The position numbers and the translations under genes are program-made. 64,000 bases of DNA, taken from NCBI RefSeq assembly GCF_001435995.1, contig NZ_AYYQ01000036.1:80575-144574 (forward strand), written 5' to 3'. Shown piece after piece: positions 8,935 to 17,266 of the stretch. The first letter of the stretch is position 1. Each line of letters opens with the position of its first letter. The DNA is from Apilactobacillus ozensis DSM 23829 = JCM 17196. GTDB lineage: Bacteria; Bacillota; Bacilli; Lactobacillales; Lactobacillaceae. Under the pieces are notes generated by a model. That model was not told the DNA's origin and searched no databases. It was given only the letters and a program-made list of their open reading frames with translations.

Positions 8935-10101
8935 CTAAAATGCTTTAATTTCTGCTCGGTAGTTATCTATCTGTGTTTTTAATCGATTAATATTACTACC
9001 ATCGAAAGTATCTGTAATTATTTTTGCTAATTCAATAGCGACTACGCTTTCAATCACAATGGATGCCGGTACGATTGCTGTGGTATCAGACCTTTCAACA
9101 TTAGCCTTCATCGTTTCTTTAGTGTTAATGTCTGTACTTTGTAAGGCTTTGTATAAAGTTGGAATTGGTTTCATGGCAGCTTTAATAATTAAAGGCATTC
9201 CATTGGTCATTCCACCTTCAAAACCACCTAAATGGTCAGAGTTACGGCCAAAGCCAGCATTTTGATGCCAATTAATTTCATCCATGACCTTACTGCCAGG
9301 ATTATTGGCATCTTGAAAACCATCACCAATCTCAACACCCTTCATAGCGTTAACGCCCATTACAGCTGCCGCTAATTTAGCATCTAATTTGGTATCCCAA
9401 CTAACGTAGCTGCCTAGACCGGCTGGCACATTGTTAGCAACTACGCGAATTACACCACCTAAAGTGTCACCAGCTCGCTTAGTGTCGTCAATTAGTTCAT
9501 AGATTGCTGACACATTTGATTCATCAAAAATTCTTAAATCATTTTTTTCCACTTTATTAACGATTTCTTGAACATTAACTGAATTTTCCTTATCAGCCTT
9601 AATTCCTCCAATCGATTCAACATAGCCCACTAAAGAAATATCTAACTGGGACAACAGCTGTTTACATATATTTCCAATCGCAACACGCATAGCTGTTTCA
9701 CGAGCTGATGAGCGTTCCAACACATTTCTCAAATCATGGTGTCCGTATTTCATACCGCCCACTAAATCTGCATGTCCTGGACGCGGACGGGTTACTTTAC
9801 GCAGTGTGTTTTGTGCATTTTCAGGTTCAGTCGGACTCATAATTGACGACCAGTGTGCGTGGTCACGATTTTTAATCGTTAAGGCAATGGGAGAACCTAG
9901 TGTTTTTTGATGTCTTACGCCACCAGTAATAATCACTTGATCATGTTCAATTTTTTGACGATTGCCACGACCGTAGCCGCCCTGTCTTTTTGCTAAAGCC
10001 CTATTAATTTCATCTATATCAATGTGTAGACCTGCCGGAATGTCAGTTAAAATTCCACTTAATTCGGGTCCATGTGATTCACCTGCAGTTAAAAAATTCA
10101 T
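8935..10101 (-). CDS. aroC: chorismate synthase
   Basis: 388 residues. It begins FLTAGESHGPEL and has RQGGYGRGNRQKIE, GSPIALTIKNRDHAHW, RPRPGHADLVGGMKYGHHD and ERSSARETAMRVA, the standard FMN-dependent chorismate synthase signatures in order. It converts EPSP to chorismate by a redox-neutral elimination that needs reduced flavin. It lies in the operon between the transporter/chorismate-mutase fusion (5 bases upstream) and aroA. Confidence 0.97.
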   Translation of the reverse strand: MNFLTAGESHGPELSGILTDIPAGLHIDIDEINRALAKRQGGYGRGNRQKIEHDQVIITGGVRHQKTLGSPIALTIKNRDHAHWSSIMSPTEPENAQNTLRKVTRPRPGHADLVGGMKYGHHDLRNVLERSSARETAMRVAIGNICKQLLSQLDISLVGYVESIGGIKADKENSVNVQEIVNKVEKNDLRIFDESNVSAIYELIDDTKRAGDTLGGVIRVVANNVPAGLGSYVSWDTKLDAKLAAAVMGVNAMKGVEIGDGFQDANNPGSKVMDEINWHQNAGFGRNSDHLGGFEGGMTNGMPLIIKAAMKPIPTLYKALQSTDINTKETMKANVERSDTTAIVPASIVIESVVAIELAKIITDTFDGSNINRLKTQIDNYRAEIKAF

Positions 10102-10106
10102 ATTAT

Positions 10107-11546
10107 CTACTCCTTGTTCATCGTCTTTAATAGTTCTTGGTATTTCTTAGAATTATCCATGATATTTTGGAAAATATTTTGATTAAAACCTTTAATTTCA
10201 CTTTTATTCGTCATTTCATTAATTCGTTTTAAGACTACATTTTCTCTACTTTGATCCTTAGTCGCAATATTTTGTTGCTTTTTAGCAGCGTAAACATCTT
10301 CTACCACTTTGAAACGTTTTTCCAAAAGTCTAACTATTTTAGAATCAATATTATTAATCTTATTACGTGATTTTTCTAAATCATTATTTTGCGGAACTGT
10401 TTCGAAAATAACAATTGCTGAAATTAATCCCACAATCGCCACAATAATATCTCCATTAACAATTTGTGGTGAACCGAATTTTGCCAGCAACCCAGTAATA
10501 ATCGGTACCGTAAATGAAGCAATACTTCCAAAAATGAAGTATAATCCGGTAAAAATTCCCTTATGCTTTGGGAAAATATTAAGTAAAATATTCAAAGCAA
10601 TTTGCATAGCTCCACCTGATGCACTAAAGCCAAACAAGAAAGCAAATATCATTGAAACTAAAGTAATACGACTAAATGCAATAGTAGCAATGGATATAGT
10701 TGCTAGCATATTCATACCCAATAACCAATGGTTTCGCAAATTGAACTTTTTCATCAATACAAAACTACTAAGCACTCCGGTAATCGATCCAATACTGTAT
10801 AGTGATAATAAAAAATGTGCTGACCAATCATTAAATCCAATACTGTTAGCAAAAATGGTTATCCACTGGGTAAACCAAATCATAACTGCCATAGAAGTGT
10901 ACCCGTATACTAATAATGCTGAAGTTGCCATTATCTTACTTTTACCGTTTAAATTCAATTGCGATTTAAGATTGCTATTTGCGTTAACTGATGCATGTGG
11001 AAATTTAATGGTCATTAAGTTTAATAAATTAAGTACCAAGATAATAGCTGGAAAAATAAATGATAAGCCAAACCACATTTGATTATCTTTTAGGAAAATA
11101 ACCATTAATGGTAATATAAATTCTCCAATAGAGATAAAGGCCTTAATCAAGATGTTATTAGAACTGCTTTTCGCGTTAAATTCCGTAAATAATGGGTAGG
11201 TGGCTGAATCTAGCGCCGAATTAGATATACCCGCTACAATTGATAGTAAGTAGGCTAAGAAAATTTGATGATTAAAAGGAGTTGCAATGAAGAAAATTAG
11301 GTAAGACAACATTCCAATTATTAATGTAGTCTTTCGACCAAATCGATCTGAAATGGCCCCCATGATTAAGTATGCTAATAATCGGCCAATTCCAATTCCC
11401 GATAAAACAAATGATGCTGTTGCTAAATTACTATGCCAGTTGGCAGATAGTTCTATTAAATTTTGTGTCAAAATAATTAAGGCAAACCCATGCACTAAGT
11501 AATTCATGAATAACCCTATTTTTAAACGACTCTGCATTTTTTCCAT
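10107..11546 (-). CDS. MFS transporter fused to chorismate mutase domain
   Basis: 479 residues from the ATG at 11546 (AGGATG ribosome site 8 bases upstream; the GTG at 11555 lies inside that site). Residues about 1-385 are a 12-helix MFS transporter with motif A between helices 2 and 3 (GAISDRFGRKTTL). Residues about 390-479 are soluble and match an AroQ (CM_2) chorismate mutase: SRNKINNIDSKIVRLLEKRF, then K near VYAAKKQQN, and DQSRENVVLKRI. The operon has no separate chorismate mutase, so this domain probably supplies chorismate-to-prephenate between aroC and tyrA. What the transporter half moves (an aromatic precursor or product) is inference. Confidence 0.85.
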   Translation of the reverse strand: MEKMQSRLKIGLFMNYLVHGFALIILTQNLIELSANWHSNLATASFVLSGIGIGRLLAYLIMGAISDRFGRKTTLIIGMLSYLIFFIATPFNHQIFLAYLLSIVAGISNSALDSATYPLFTEFNAKSSSNNILIKAFISIGEFILPLMVIFLKDNQMWFGLSFIFPAIILVLNLLNLMTIKFPHASVNANSNLKSQLNLNGKSKIMATSALLVYGYTSMAVMIWFTQWITIFANSIGFNDWSAHFLLSLYSIGSITGVLSSFVLMKKFNLRNHWLLGMNMLATISIATIAFSRITLVSMIFAFLFGFSASGGAMQIALNILLNIFPKHKGIFTGLYFIFGSIASFTVPIITGLLAKFGSPQIVNGDIIVAIVGLISAIVIFETVPQNNDLEKSRNKINNIDSKIVRLLEKRFKVVEDVYAAKKQQNIATKDQSRENVVLKRINEMTNKSEIKGFNQNIFQNIMDNSKKYQELLKTMNKE

Positions 11547-11569
11547 ACATATCACATCCTAACTATTTA

Positions 11570-12328
11570 CTATTGAATGGTTTTTAAAATGTTCTTTAGA
11601 TTTTTTACACATATTTGACCAGGTGCTGATTCGTTATGCTGACTTAAGCTACCAAAGGTAAGGACCGAACCGCTAGTGTTACCACTAATGCGACTTGTTT
11701 TTCCTAACGCTCCCATAGACATCGTAATTATTGGCTCATCGTAACTATCAGCAATATTTCTTGTAATTGTCATTAGTCTTAAGACGTCTTGGCTATTAGT
11801 TGGCATAAATGCTAACTTAAATATGTCTGCACTAACTGCTTGCATGTTAGCAATTTTATTCAAGATAAAATCATTATCCGGAGTTATGCGAAAATCATGT
11901 AAGCTACCTAATGCTAATTTTTGATTAGCATGTAATTGCTGAATAACTTTACTAATTAATTTAGTATCATGATTAATTTCTATATCTAAAATATCAAGAC
12001 TATTATCTTGTGATAGCTTACTCAGCAGTTTTAAGTATTGCTGCTCTGATAAATGATAATTGCCACCCTCGGCAATACTTCTAAAAGTGCATATTAGAGG
12101 AATCGATTTAGTTAGTTGACGAATCTTAGATAAGATAGAATGTAAGTATTCATAATTGGGGATGCAACTTAAATAGTCAATTCGCCATTCAACTACGTCT
12201 GGTGCTAACTTCATAATTTGATTAACTTGCGATATAATTTGCAGCTTATCTTTGCCAGTTATTGATACAGCAATCTTAGGAATTCCTGAACCTAATAGTG
12301 TATTGTTAATTTTAATTGGCTTCGTCAT
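11570..12328 (-). CDS. aroD: 3-dehydroquinate dehydratase, type I
   Basis: 252 residues, type I (Schiff-base) enzyme. EWRIDYL near residue 45 holds the conserved glutamate and arginine, GSLHDF near 145 the catalytic histidine, and KLAFMP near 170 the Schiff-base lysine. SMGALGKTSRI follows near 205. It dehydrates 3-dehydroquinate to 3-dehydroshikimate. Its first 17 bases overlap the end of aroE in another frame, so the two are probably coupled. Confidence 0.95.
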   Translation of the reverse strand: MTKPIKINNTLLGSGIPKIAVSITGKDKLQIISQVNQIMKLAPDVVEWRIDYLSCIPNYEYLHSILSKIRQLTKSIPLICTFRSIAEGGNYHLSEQQYLKLLSKLSQDNSLDILDIEINHDTKLISKVIQQLHANQKLALGSLHDFRITPDNDFILNKIANMQAVSADIFKLAFMPTNSQDVLRLMTITRNIADSYDEPIITMSMGALGKTSRISGNTSGSVLTFGSLSQHNESAPGQICVKNLKNILKTIQ

Positions 12329-13208
12329 GTGCTTTATCCTTTTCTAAAAGCTGTTGTTTAACAAAATCGATTGGCATATCTTGACCAGTCCATAGTTTAA
12401 AGGCTGCTGCCCCTTGTTCAATCATCATGCCTAAACCGTTATATACGTGCTTTACACCAGCTTGCTTAGCAATTTTCATAAGTTTAGTTTCACGAGGCGC
12501 ATATACTGTATCAAAAACCACCATATCTTTTTTAAACCAAGCCGGATTATTTACTAAACTAACATCTGATAATTTTCCCATGCCTACGCCAGTTGCATCA
12601 CAGTAAATGTCACATACTTGTAATGAACGTTTGAATTTTTCAGTATCCGATAAATCAAATAATTCAGCGTGACTGTTGGTTTTTTGATTTATAATTTCAA
12701 CATTTCTTTTTGCATTATCCCAATGCTGATCATGTTGATTAACTATGATAACTTTACTAGCACCATCTAAAGCTGATTGAATTGCAATCGGTGTACCGGC
12801 ACCACCTGCTCCTGCTACTAAAATAGTTTTATCACTTACTGTATGTCCTTTACTCTTTAAATCATTGATAAATCCAATTCCATCAGTTGTATAACCAGTA
12901 AGTACACCATTATCATTAACAACTGTATTAACAGCTTGATTTAGTTCGGACGTAATATCTAATTTATCTAGATATGGAATTATTTTTTGTTTATTTGGCA
13001 TTGAAACATTAGATCCGCGCATTTCTAAGGTTCTAATAGCTTTTACACCATCCGATAAATGTTCAGCATCAACATCAAAAGCTAAATAAACAAAGTTTAA
13101 ATTAAGTTTTTGAAACGCTGCATTGTGCATTGTAGGTGACATGGAGTGGCGAATTGGGTATGCCATCAAACCAATTAAAATTGTATGTCCATCAATAAAA
13201 TTATTCAT
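12312..13208 (-). CDS. aroE: shikimate dehydrogenase
   Basis: 298 residues from the ATG at 13208, preceded by AGAAAGGAA. An in-frame extension to 13286 would run into the attenuator terminator and was rejected. Signatures: AYPIRHSMSPTMHNAAF (substrate site with SxS motif near residue 18), SMPNKQKI (catalytic lysine region), the NAD(P) loop GAGGAGTPIA near 135, NQHD (favouring NAD), and GLGMMIEQGAAAF. It reduces 3-dehydroshikimate. First structural gene after the attenuator. In some lactobacilli relatives use quinate, so exact substrate is not certain. Confidence 0.9.
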   Translation of the reverse strand: MNNFIDGHTILIGLMAYPIRHSMSPTMHNAAFQKLNLNFVYLAFDVDAEHLSDGVKAIRTLEMRGSNVSMPNKQKIIPYLDKLDITSELNQAVNTVVNDNGVLTGYTTDGIGFINDLKSKGHTVSDKTILVAGAGGAGTPIAIQSALDGASKVIIVNQHDQHWDNAKRNVEIINQKTNSHAELFDLSDTEKFKRSLQVCDIYCDATGVGMGKLSDVSLVNNPAWFKKDMVVFDTVYAPRETKLMKIAKQAGVKHVYNGLGMMIEQGAAAFKLWTGQDMPIDFVKQQLLEKDKAHDEAN

Positions 13209-13228
13209 AAATAAATTCCTTTCTAAAA

Positions 13229-13413
13229 CAAAAAAACCAGCTAGACGATAATCATCTAGCTGGTTAATAATATTTAAGTTCCGCAAAAAAGAACTATCCT
13301 ACTAATAATCAATTAACTAGATGAATTTCACACCTAGTTAATCAAATCAAAAATGACTTTATTACTTAGATGCGAACGCATGTGTACGCTCGCATCATTA
13401 ATACGATCGTACT
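13229..13413 (-). promoter_or_regulatory. transcription attenuator of the aromatic operon
   Basis: Between the leader peptide and aroE the leftward transcript can form: (1) a hairpin 13370-13378 with 13387-13395; (2) a 12-bp hairpin 13312-13323 with 13331-13342; (3) an intrinsic terminator, 11-bp perfect stem 13235-13245 with 13255-13265 plus a U-run. The 3' arm of hairpin 2 contains UCAUCUAG (13317-13324), exactly complementary to CUAGAUGA (13252-13259) in the terminator, so the two are mutually exclusive. The tyrosine codons themselves (13418-13426) are complementary over 9 bases to 13359-13367. This is the layout of ribosome-mediated attenuation. No T-box motif (TGGNACCGCG) was found. Confidence 0.8.
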
Positions 13414-13467
13414 TTACAAGTAATAATAGCCATAATATTGATTTAATTTAATAAATTGATTATTCAT
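13414..13467 (-). CDS. tyrosine-rich leader peptide of the aromatic operon
   Basis: A 17-codon ORF reads MNNQFIKLNQYYGYYYL then TAA. Five of the last seven residues are tyrosine, and a ribosome site AAAGGAAG lies about 9 bases before ATG. It sits about 30 bases after a likely promoter and in front of mutually exclusive hairpins and a terminator. Low charged tRNA-Tyr should stall the ribosome on the Tyr run and change downstream RNA folding. The peptide itself need have no function. It would make operon expression respond to tyrosine, matching tyrA in the operon. Confidence 0.8.
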   Translation of the reverse strand: MNNQFIKLNQYYGYYYL

Positions 13468-13502
13468 AATTAAGTTCTTCCTTTCTCGTTTAAGTTGTTA
13501 TC

Positions 13503-13531
13503 ATTAAAACATTAATAAAATTAAAAATCAA
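13503..13531 (-). promoter_or_regulatory. probable promoter of the aromatic operon
   Basis: Reading leftward: TTGATT (13526-13531), 17 bases, TTTAAT (13503-13508), with transcription expected to start near 13496, just before the leader peptide. Confidence 0.55.
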
Positions 13532-13655
13532 GACTTTTTCTAATTTTTTTCTAATTTAGCATAAATATCAAATGAAAAAAATTAAAAACTAATGTTTAGA
13601 AATTTAACATCCATTATCGTTATAATAAAAATAATCACATTAGGAGGAAATAATC

Positions 13656-14132
13656 ATGATAATGAATTTAGCACAAATGCAATACATTCAAAAAGCTTTA
13701 AACTACGTTACTGAAACTTTAGATACTAAATATAAATACGTTCCTGTTTTTAAACTAGATCATCAAATGATGACTGCTGAATTTTTTACAGAAGATGCTA
13801 ATGGACAACCCGCTGAAATTAATATCGATGAAAATAATCAGTTAAGTGGATTTTATAACACGAATGAAATTTATAAAAATTTAAAATTAGCGATTACGCA
13901 AGCTTATTTAGATTTTAATAACACTGAGAATTTCAATCATTCTATTATAGAAAATCCGCGATTATTATTTAAGTGGTTAAGTCAAAAGGCCACCACCATT
14001 AAAAATAAGAAACCGATTGATTCCGAATTAATTAATGTTAAATTTTTCGATAATAGTAAGTTATTAGAATTTATGAATGTATCAGAATATGCTGCTTTTG
14101 ATTTTGTCAGTATACTCAAAGTAATGAAATAG
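13656..14132 (+). CDS. hypothetical protein
   Basis: 158 residues; family not recognised. Soluble, mixed charge, no signal or membrane segment. The first third (LAQMQYIQKALNYVTETLD..KYKYVPVFKLD) looks helical then stranded, and the C-terminal half is helical. AGGAGG lies 8 bases before the ATG and TATAAT at 13621-13626. It is divergent from the aromatic operon leader and convergent with the parB-like gene. Nothing in the sequence ties it to either neighbour. Confidence 0.65.
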   Translation: MIMNLAQMQYIQKALNYVTETLDTKYKYVPVFKLDHQMMTAEFFTEDANGQPAEINIDENNQLSGFYNTNEIYKNLKLAITQAYLDFNNTENFNHSIIENPRLLFKWLSQKATTIKNKKPIDSELINVKFFDNSKLLEFMNVSEYAAFDFVSILKVMK

Positions 14133-14289
14133 TATACTAAGTAAATTATGTATACATTTAATTTAAAGCAAAAATGGCATGAGATTATTATTCTCATGCC
14201 ATTTTTACATACATATATAAAGTATATTTAGCATTCTTTGTATACATGTATACAAAATATTCTTAGTATAAATGTATACAAAATTAATT
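14133..14289. repeat. GTATAC motif cluster, convergent gap next to parAB pair 1
   Basis: Four or more GTATAC-centred motifs (around 14132, 14150, 14242 and 14274) lie either side of a terminator hairpin. A second cluster lies beyond the other end of the same parAB pair, so partition (centromere-like) sites are a possibility. Confidence 0.5.
14170..14206. terminator. bidirectional intrinsic terminator
   Basis: The strong stem AAAAATGGCATGAGA / TCTCATGCCATTTTT has A- and T-runs on the two sides and separates convergent genes. Confidence 0.85.
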
Positions 14290-14646
14290 TTATTGGATAT
14301 TATTCAGCATTTGATAGAACATATCGCGTTGACGGTCTGTTAAATTTTTATTAACGTAGTCGTCCATTAAATCATTTAATATATCGTTAAAAGAAGTATG
14401 CACACTACCTTTTTCTTTTGGAAAAAAGAAGTAAAGTAGTTTTAACTTTTCAACAGTTTCATTGCTAACCCGTTGAGTGCTATTAATTGGTTGTTTTTTA
14501 GCTGGCTTTGTAACTGAATCATCTCTATTATTTAAAGCATCACTAATACTTCCAAAATCATTATTACCCGAAATATTAACTTGTTTATCCTTAAGGTTAG
14601 ATTTATGCTTCAAAATTGGTTGTAATTTCTTAGTATCTTCACTCAT
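14290..14646 (-). CDS. small ParB-type partner of ParA (pair 1)
   Basis: 118 residues, 13 bases after parA on the same strand. The N-terminal 60 residues are polar and probably disordered. The C-terminal part (STQRVSNETVEKLKLLYFFF ... FNDILNDLMDDYV) resembles a strand followed by helices, as in small ribbon-helix-helix partition proteins that bind centromere repeats and activate ParA. Position rather than similarity supports the call. It would act with ParA pair 1 in segregation. Confidence 0.55.
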   Translation of the reverse strand: MSEDTKKLQPILKHKSNLKDKQVNISGNNDFGSISDALNNRDDSVTKPAKKQPINSTQRVSNETVEKLKLLYFFFPKEKGSVHTSFNDILNDLMDDYVNKNLTDRQRDMFYQMLNNIQ

Positions 14647-14659
14647 TAAAATATCCCTC

Positions 14660-15478
14660 TTAATTTAATTCTTGTTCATGGGCATCTAGTTCAGTTAATA
14701 CATCATCAAATAAATCATGTGCTCGTTTATCCCATTGGTCTGGTTGGCCAGTGTAAGTAGTATTCAATGTAATGCCTTCAGAATCATATGCTTTCAAACG
14801 TTCTTGATGTTTAACAATTGTATGTAAAACATTGTCACCATACATTTCACGTGCATCGTCCAATATTTTTTCGTCGACACGACCACCTGGACGTAGCATA
14901 CAAGGTAAAATTCCTAAAATATCAATATTAATATCGTAATTATCAATTAAATATTGCATATAGTTAATGTAAGTTTTTGCACCATCTAAACTAAGTTCTT
15001 GTGTTTGTAAAATGATAATACAATAATCGGCTGAAACCATGGCATTATCAGAAAAATCACTAATAGTAGGTGGTACATCTAGATATATCGCATCATATTT
15101 AGCTTTTAAGGGTTCAATTAGAGTTCTCAAGTAGCTAATTTGTTTAGTGTTATCGTCTGGAAACTTTTTCATTAGAATTTTTGGTAAGTCTTTAAACTGT
15201 GTATTGGCAGCAATTAAATCTAAATTAGGTAAAATTGGAGTAATTTGATTTTCCAAGTTACCTTCCAAAAATCCATTTGTAATCGTTTTTTCGATACTTG
15301 TTAAATTGCCAGTTTTAGCTAATACACTGGTAGCATTACCCTGTGGATCTAAATCAATAACTAAAGTTTTACGATTTTTTCTAACTGCCGAAATATAAGA
15401 TAGCATTGTAACTGTTTTAGTCTTACCAACGCCACCTTTAAAGTTTCCAACTACGTAAGTTTTACCCACAAATATCAC
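14660..15478 (-). CDS. parA: ParA-family partition ATPase (pair 1)
   Basis: 272 residues. The deviant Walker A KGGVGKTK is near residue 14, Walker A' VIDLDPQGNAT near 40, and the switch YLDVPPTIS near 118, followed by the QTQELSLDGAKTY segment typical of ParA/Soj proteins. There is no N-terminal HTH, so it is a short (type Ib-like) plasmid ParA. Downstream in the same direction lies a small ParB-like gene. It is clearly homologous to the second ParA at 16384 but diverged, so the two pairs are probably not a recent duplication. Confidence 0.9.
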   Translation of the reverse strand: MIFVGKTYVVGNFKGGVGKTKTVTMLSYISAVRKNRKTLVIDLDPQGNATSVLAKTGNLTSIEKTITNGFLEGNLENQITPILPNLDLIAANTQFKDLPKILMKKFPDDNTKQISYLRTLIEPLKAKYDAIYLDVPPTISDFSDNAMVSADYCIIILQTQELSLDGAKTYINYMQYLIDNYDINIDILGILPCMLRPGGRVDEKILDDAREMYGDNVLHTIVKHQERLKAYDSEGITLNTTYTGQPDQWDKRAHDLFDDVLTELDAHEQELN

Positions 15479-15524
15479 GCTCCATTTTATTTATAATTAT
15501 TATGCTAGACTAATTCGTAAAATA

Positions 15525-15670
15525 TATCAAGTGTATACATATTTAAATGTTTGTTTTGTATACATTATTGAAAAAGGGTTAATACAGAATAAAATAGCGA
15601 ATACAAAATATGCATGGTATATTAAATTTACAAATATACAACGTATACTTGTATACTTAGAATACTAAGT
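15525..15670. repeat. GTATAC motif cluster upstream of parA pair 1
   Basis: At least four GTATAC motifs (near 15532, 15558, 15641 and 15649) and several TATAC half-motifs fill the gap upstream of parA. Position fits an operator or centromere; see the related clusters at 6164, 14133 and 27972. Confidence 0.5.
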
Positions 15671-15675
15671 ATATA

Positions 15676-15710
15676 AAAAGATGCCTATTTTTAATTGAAG
15701 GCATCTTTCA
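15676..15710 (-). terminator. intrinsic terminator
   Basis: The AAAGATGCCT / AGGCATCTTT stem, with U-run on the leftward strand, ends the GNAT gene. Confidence 0.7.
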
Positions 15711-15712
15711 AA

Positions 15713-15979
15713 TTATACTAATAAAGCATTATATTTATCTGTATGTTCAAAAAATTTCACTGCATAGGAGCACACTGGTTTAATTAATAAATTATGCTGT
15801 TGTGCATAACTGATTACCTTTAAAATTAATTTTCTGGCAATTCCTTTACCACGATAATTATTATTAACAAAAGTGTGATTGATGCTTAAAACATTATTGT
15901 TAATCTCAAATTTAATTTCAGCAATCAACTCATTATCATTTTGCATATAGAATCGACCTGGTTCATAACTAAAATCCAT
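15713..15979 (-). CDS. small GNAT-type N-acetyltransferase (COG2388/YjdJ-like)
   Basis: 88 residues from the ATG at 15979, chosen because GGGGTGA is 5 bases upstream. The acetyl-CoA loop NNNYRGKGIARKLI and the C-terminal IKPVCSYAVKFFEHT with the typical PxCxYA..F motif mark the very short GNAT proteins of the COG2388 group. Substrate unknown. It sits alone between two partition operons. Confidence 0.75.
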   Translation of the reverse strand: MDFSYEPGRFYMQNDNELIAEIKFEINNNVLSINHTFVNNNYRGKGIARKLILKVISYAQQHNLLIKPVCSYAVKFFEHTDKYNALLV

Positions 15980-16017
15980 ACAAATCACCCCATACATTAT
16001 TTATACATACTATAGTA

Positions 16018-16052
16018 CAAAAAAGCCTAGAAAATAAATTCTAGGTTTTTTA
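16018..16052 (-). terminator. intrinsic terminator
   Basis: The stem AAAAACCTAGAA / TTCTAGGCTTTTTT as read leftward, with T-run, follows the second parB-like gene. Confidence 0.75.
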
Positions 16053-16391
16053 TTATTTATTTTTCTTACTAACATCACGTGCCTCTAAGGTATTAGCTTG
16101 TAAATCTACCGCTTCACGTTCATTTTTAGTAAGACTTTCCATGTAAGCAGCTAGGGCAATTTCAATTGCATCCTTTTGATTTTCTGCTAAACCAGTTAGG
16201 GCCATCGCCTGCAGCTTATTCCGAATATGATTATTAATCTTCAAGTTGGTATTAAAAGTAACCGAAGTTACATTTTTATCATTTTTATTACTATCTTTTT
16301 TTTCCTTAGTAGATTGTTTTTTATTGAAATCTTCAATACTAGCTTGATTTTTAGGTTTAATATCGCGATTGGATCGAACTAAACTACTCAT
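16053..16391 (-). CDS. small ParB-type partner of ParA (pair 2)
   Basis: 112 residues, overlapping the 3' end of parA pair 2 by 8 bases, so the two are coupled. The N-terminus is polar and lysine-rich. VTSVTFNTNLKINNHIRNKL followed by ENQKDAIEIALAAYMESL reads as strand-helix-helix, the ribbon-helix-helix arrangement of small plasmid ParB/Omega-type proteins. The TAGTGCTG iterons 73 bases upstream of parA are the likely binding site. Confidence 0.6.
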   Translation of the reverse strand: MSSLVRSNRDIKPKNQASIEDFNKKQSTKEKKDSNKNDKNVTSVTFNTNLKINNHIRNKLQAMALTGLAENQKDAIEIALAAYMESLTKNEREAVDLQANTLEARDVSKKNK

Positions 16392-17193
16392 TTTCCATCA
16401 CTCCAATTCTCTCAATTAATTCTTTCACCACTTTATCATAAATAGCAAACACGCGACGATCAAACATCGTATTACTAGTAATTCCAGTTAACCCAAATCG
16501 TTTGATGCGTTGCATATAGTGAATTTTAGTTGCAAAAATATTACTATCACCAAACTCATCAAAAGCTGCTTGCATCGCTACTTCGTCTACTGGGGCTGAA
16601 GCCTGCATCAATACAGCTAAAATTCCAATTACATCTAACCGTGGAGCTTTATATGTATCAATGACTTGAGTTTGAATATATTCAATATATGCTTTAGCAC
16701 CTTCAAATGAGTGTTCATGGGTTTGCATAATTACTAAACAATAGTCACTAGCATACAAAGCTGAATCAGTAATTAATGAAATAGTAGGGGGCGTATCAAT
16801 AATTACATAGTCATAGTTACCCTTAATCTTAACTAAAAGATTATTAAAAGCGCGAACTCTTTCATTATAATCGGTATATTTTTCCATATACCTAGGAAAT
16901 AGCGAAAAGTCTGGAGCTGATGCTAGTAAATCTAAATTGTCTTTAATATTAACTAATGATTGTGACAAGTCTTCATTTTCAATTGAAACCATTAAAGAAT
17001 TATCAACATGACTAACTTGTCCATCAATATTTGCTTTTGTGTTCAATAAAATATTAGTGGCATTGCCTTGTGGATCTAAATCTGCAATTAAAACTTTTTT
17101 ATCCATTTTACTTAATTCATACCCAACTAAAGTTGCGTTAGATGTTTTACCCACACCGCCTTTGAAATTACCAAAAGTAATTACTTGCGTCAT
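16384..17193 (-). CDS. parA: ParA-family partition ATPase (pair 2)
   Basis: 269 residues. KGGVGKTSN near residue 10, ADLDPQGNATN near 38, DTPPTIS near 122, and the MQTHEHSFEGAKAY segment give the full ParA/Soj pattern without an N-terminal HTH. It would form ATP-dependent filaments or gradients on the nucleoid to segregate the replicon. The gene is divergent from the RepA_N gene, with iterons and the rep control region between. That is the usual rep-par layout of RepA_N plasmids. Confidence 0.9.
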   Translation of the reverse strand: MTQVITFGNFKGGVGKTSNATLVGYELSKMDKKVLIADLDPQGNATNILLNTKANIDGQVSHVDNSLMVSIENEDLSQSLVNIKDNLDLLASAPDFSLFPRYMEKYTDYNERVRAFNNLLVKIKGNYDYVIIDTPPTISLITDSALYASDYCLVIMQTHEHSFEGAKAYIEYIQTQVIDTYKAPRLDVIGILAVLMQASAPVDEVAMQAAFDEFGDSNIFATKIHYMQRIKRFGLTGITSNTMFDRRVFAIYDKVVKELIERIGVMENE

Positions 17194-17266
17194 AAAAATT
17201 ACCCTCTTTTTTATAAAAATTGCGAATCCTTTTGCCTAATATTATAACAGCTAAAAATTATTTTTT

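Noticed and set aside
10309..11082. Long rightward frame of 257 codons
   Set aside because: It lies antisense to the MFS/chorismate mutase fusion gene, has no ribosome site and no recognisable domain; a shadow of the real gene.
13209..13655. T-box riboswitch upstream of aroE
   Set aside because: The conserved TGGNACCGCG-type antiterminator bulge sequence and specifier-loop features were not found; a leader peptide explains the structure better.
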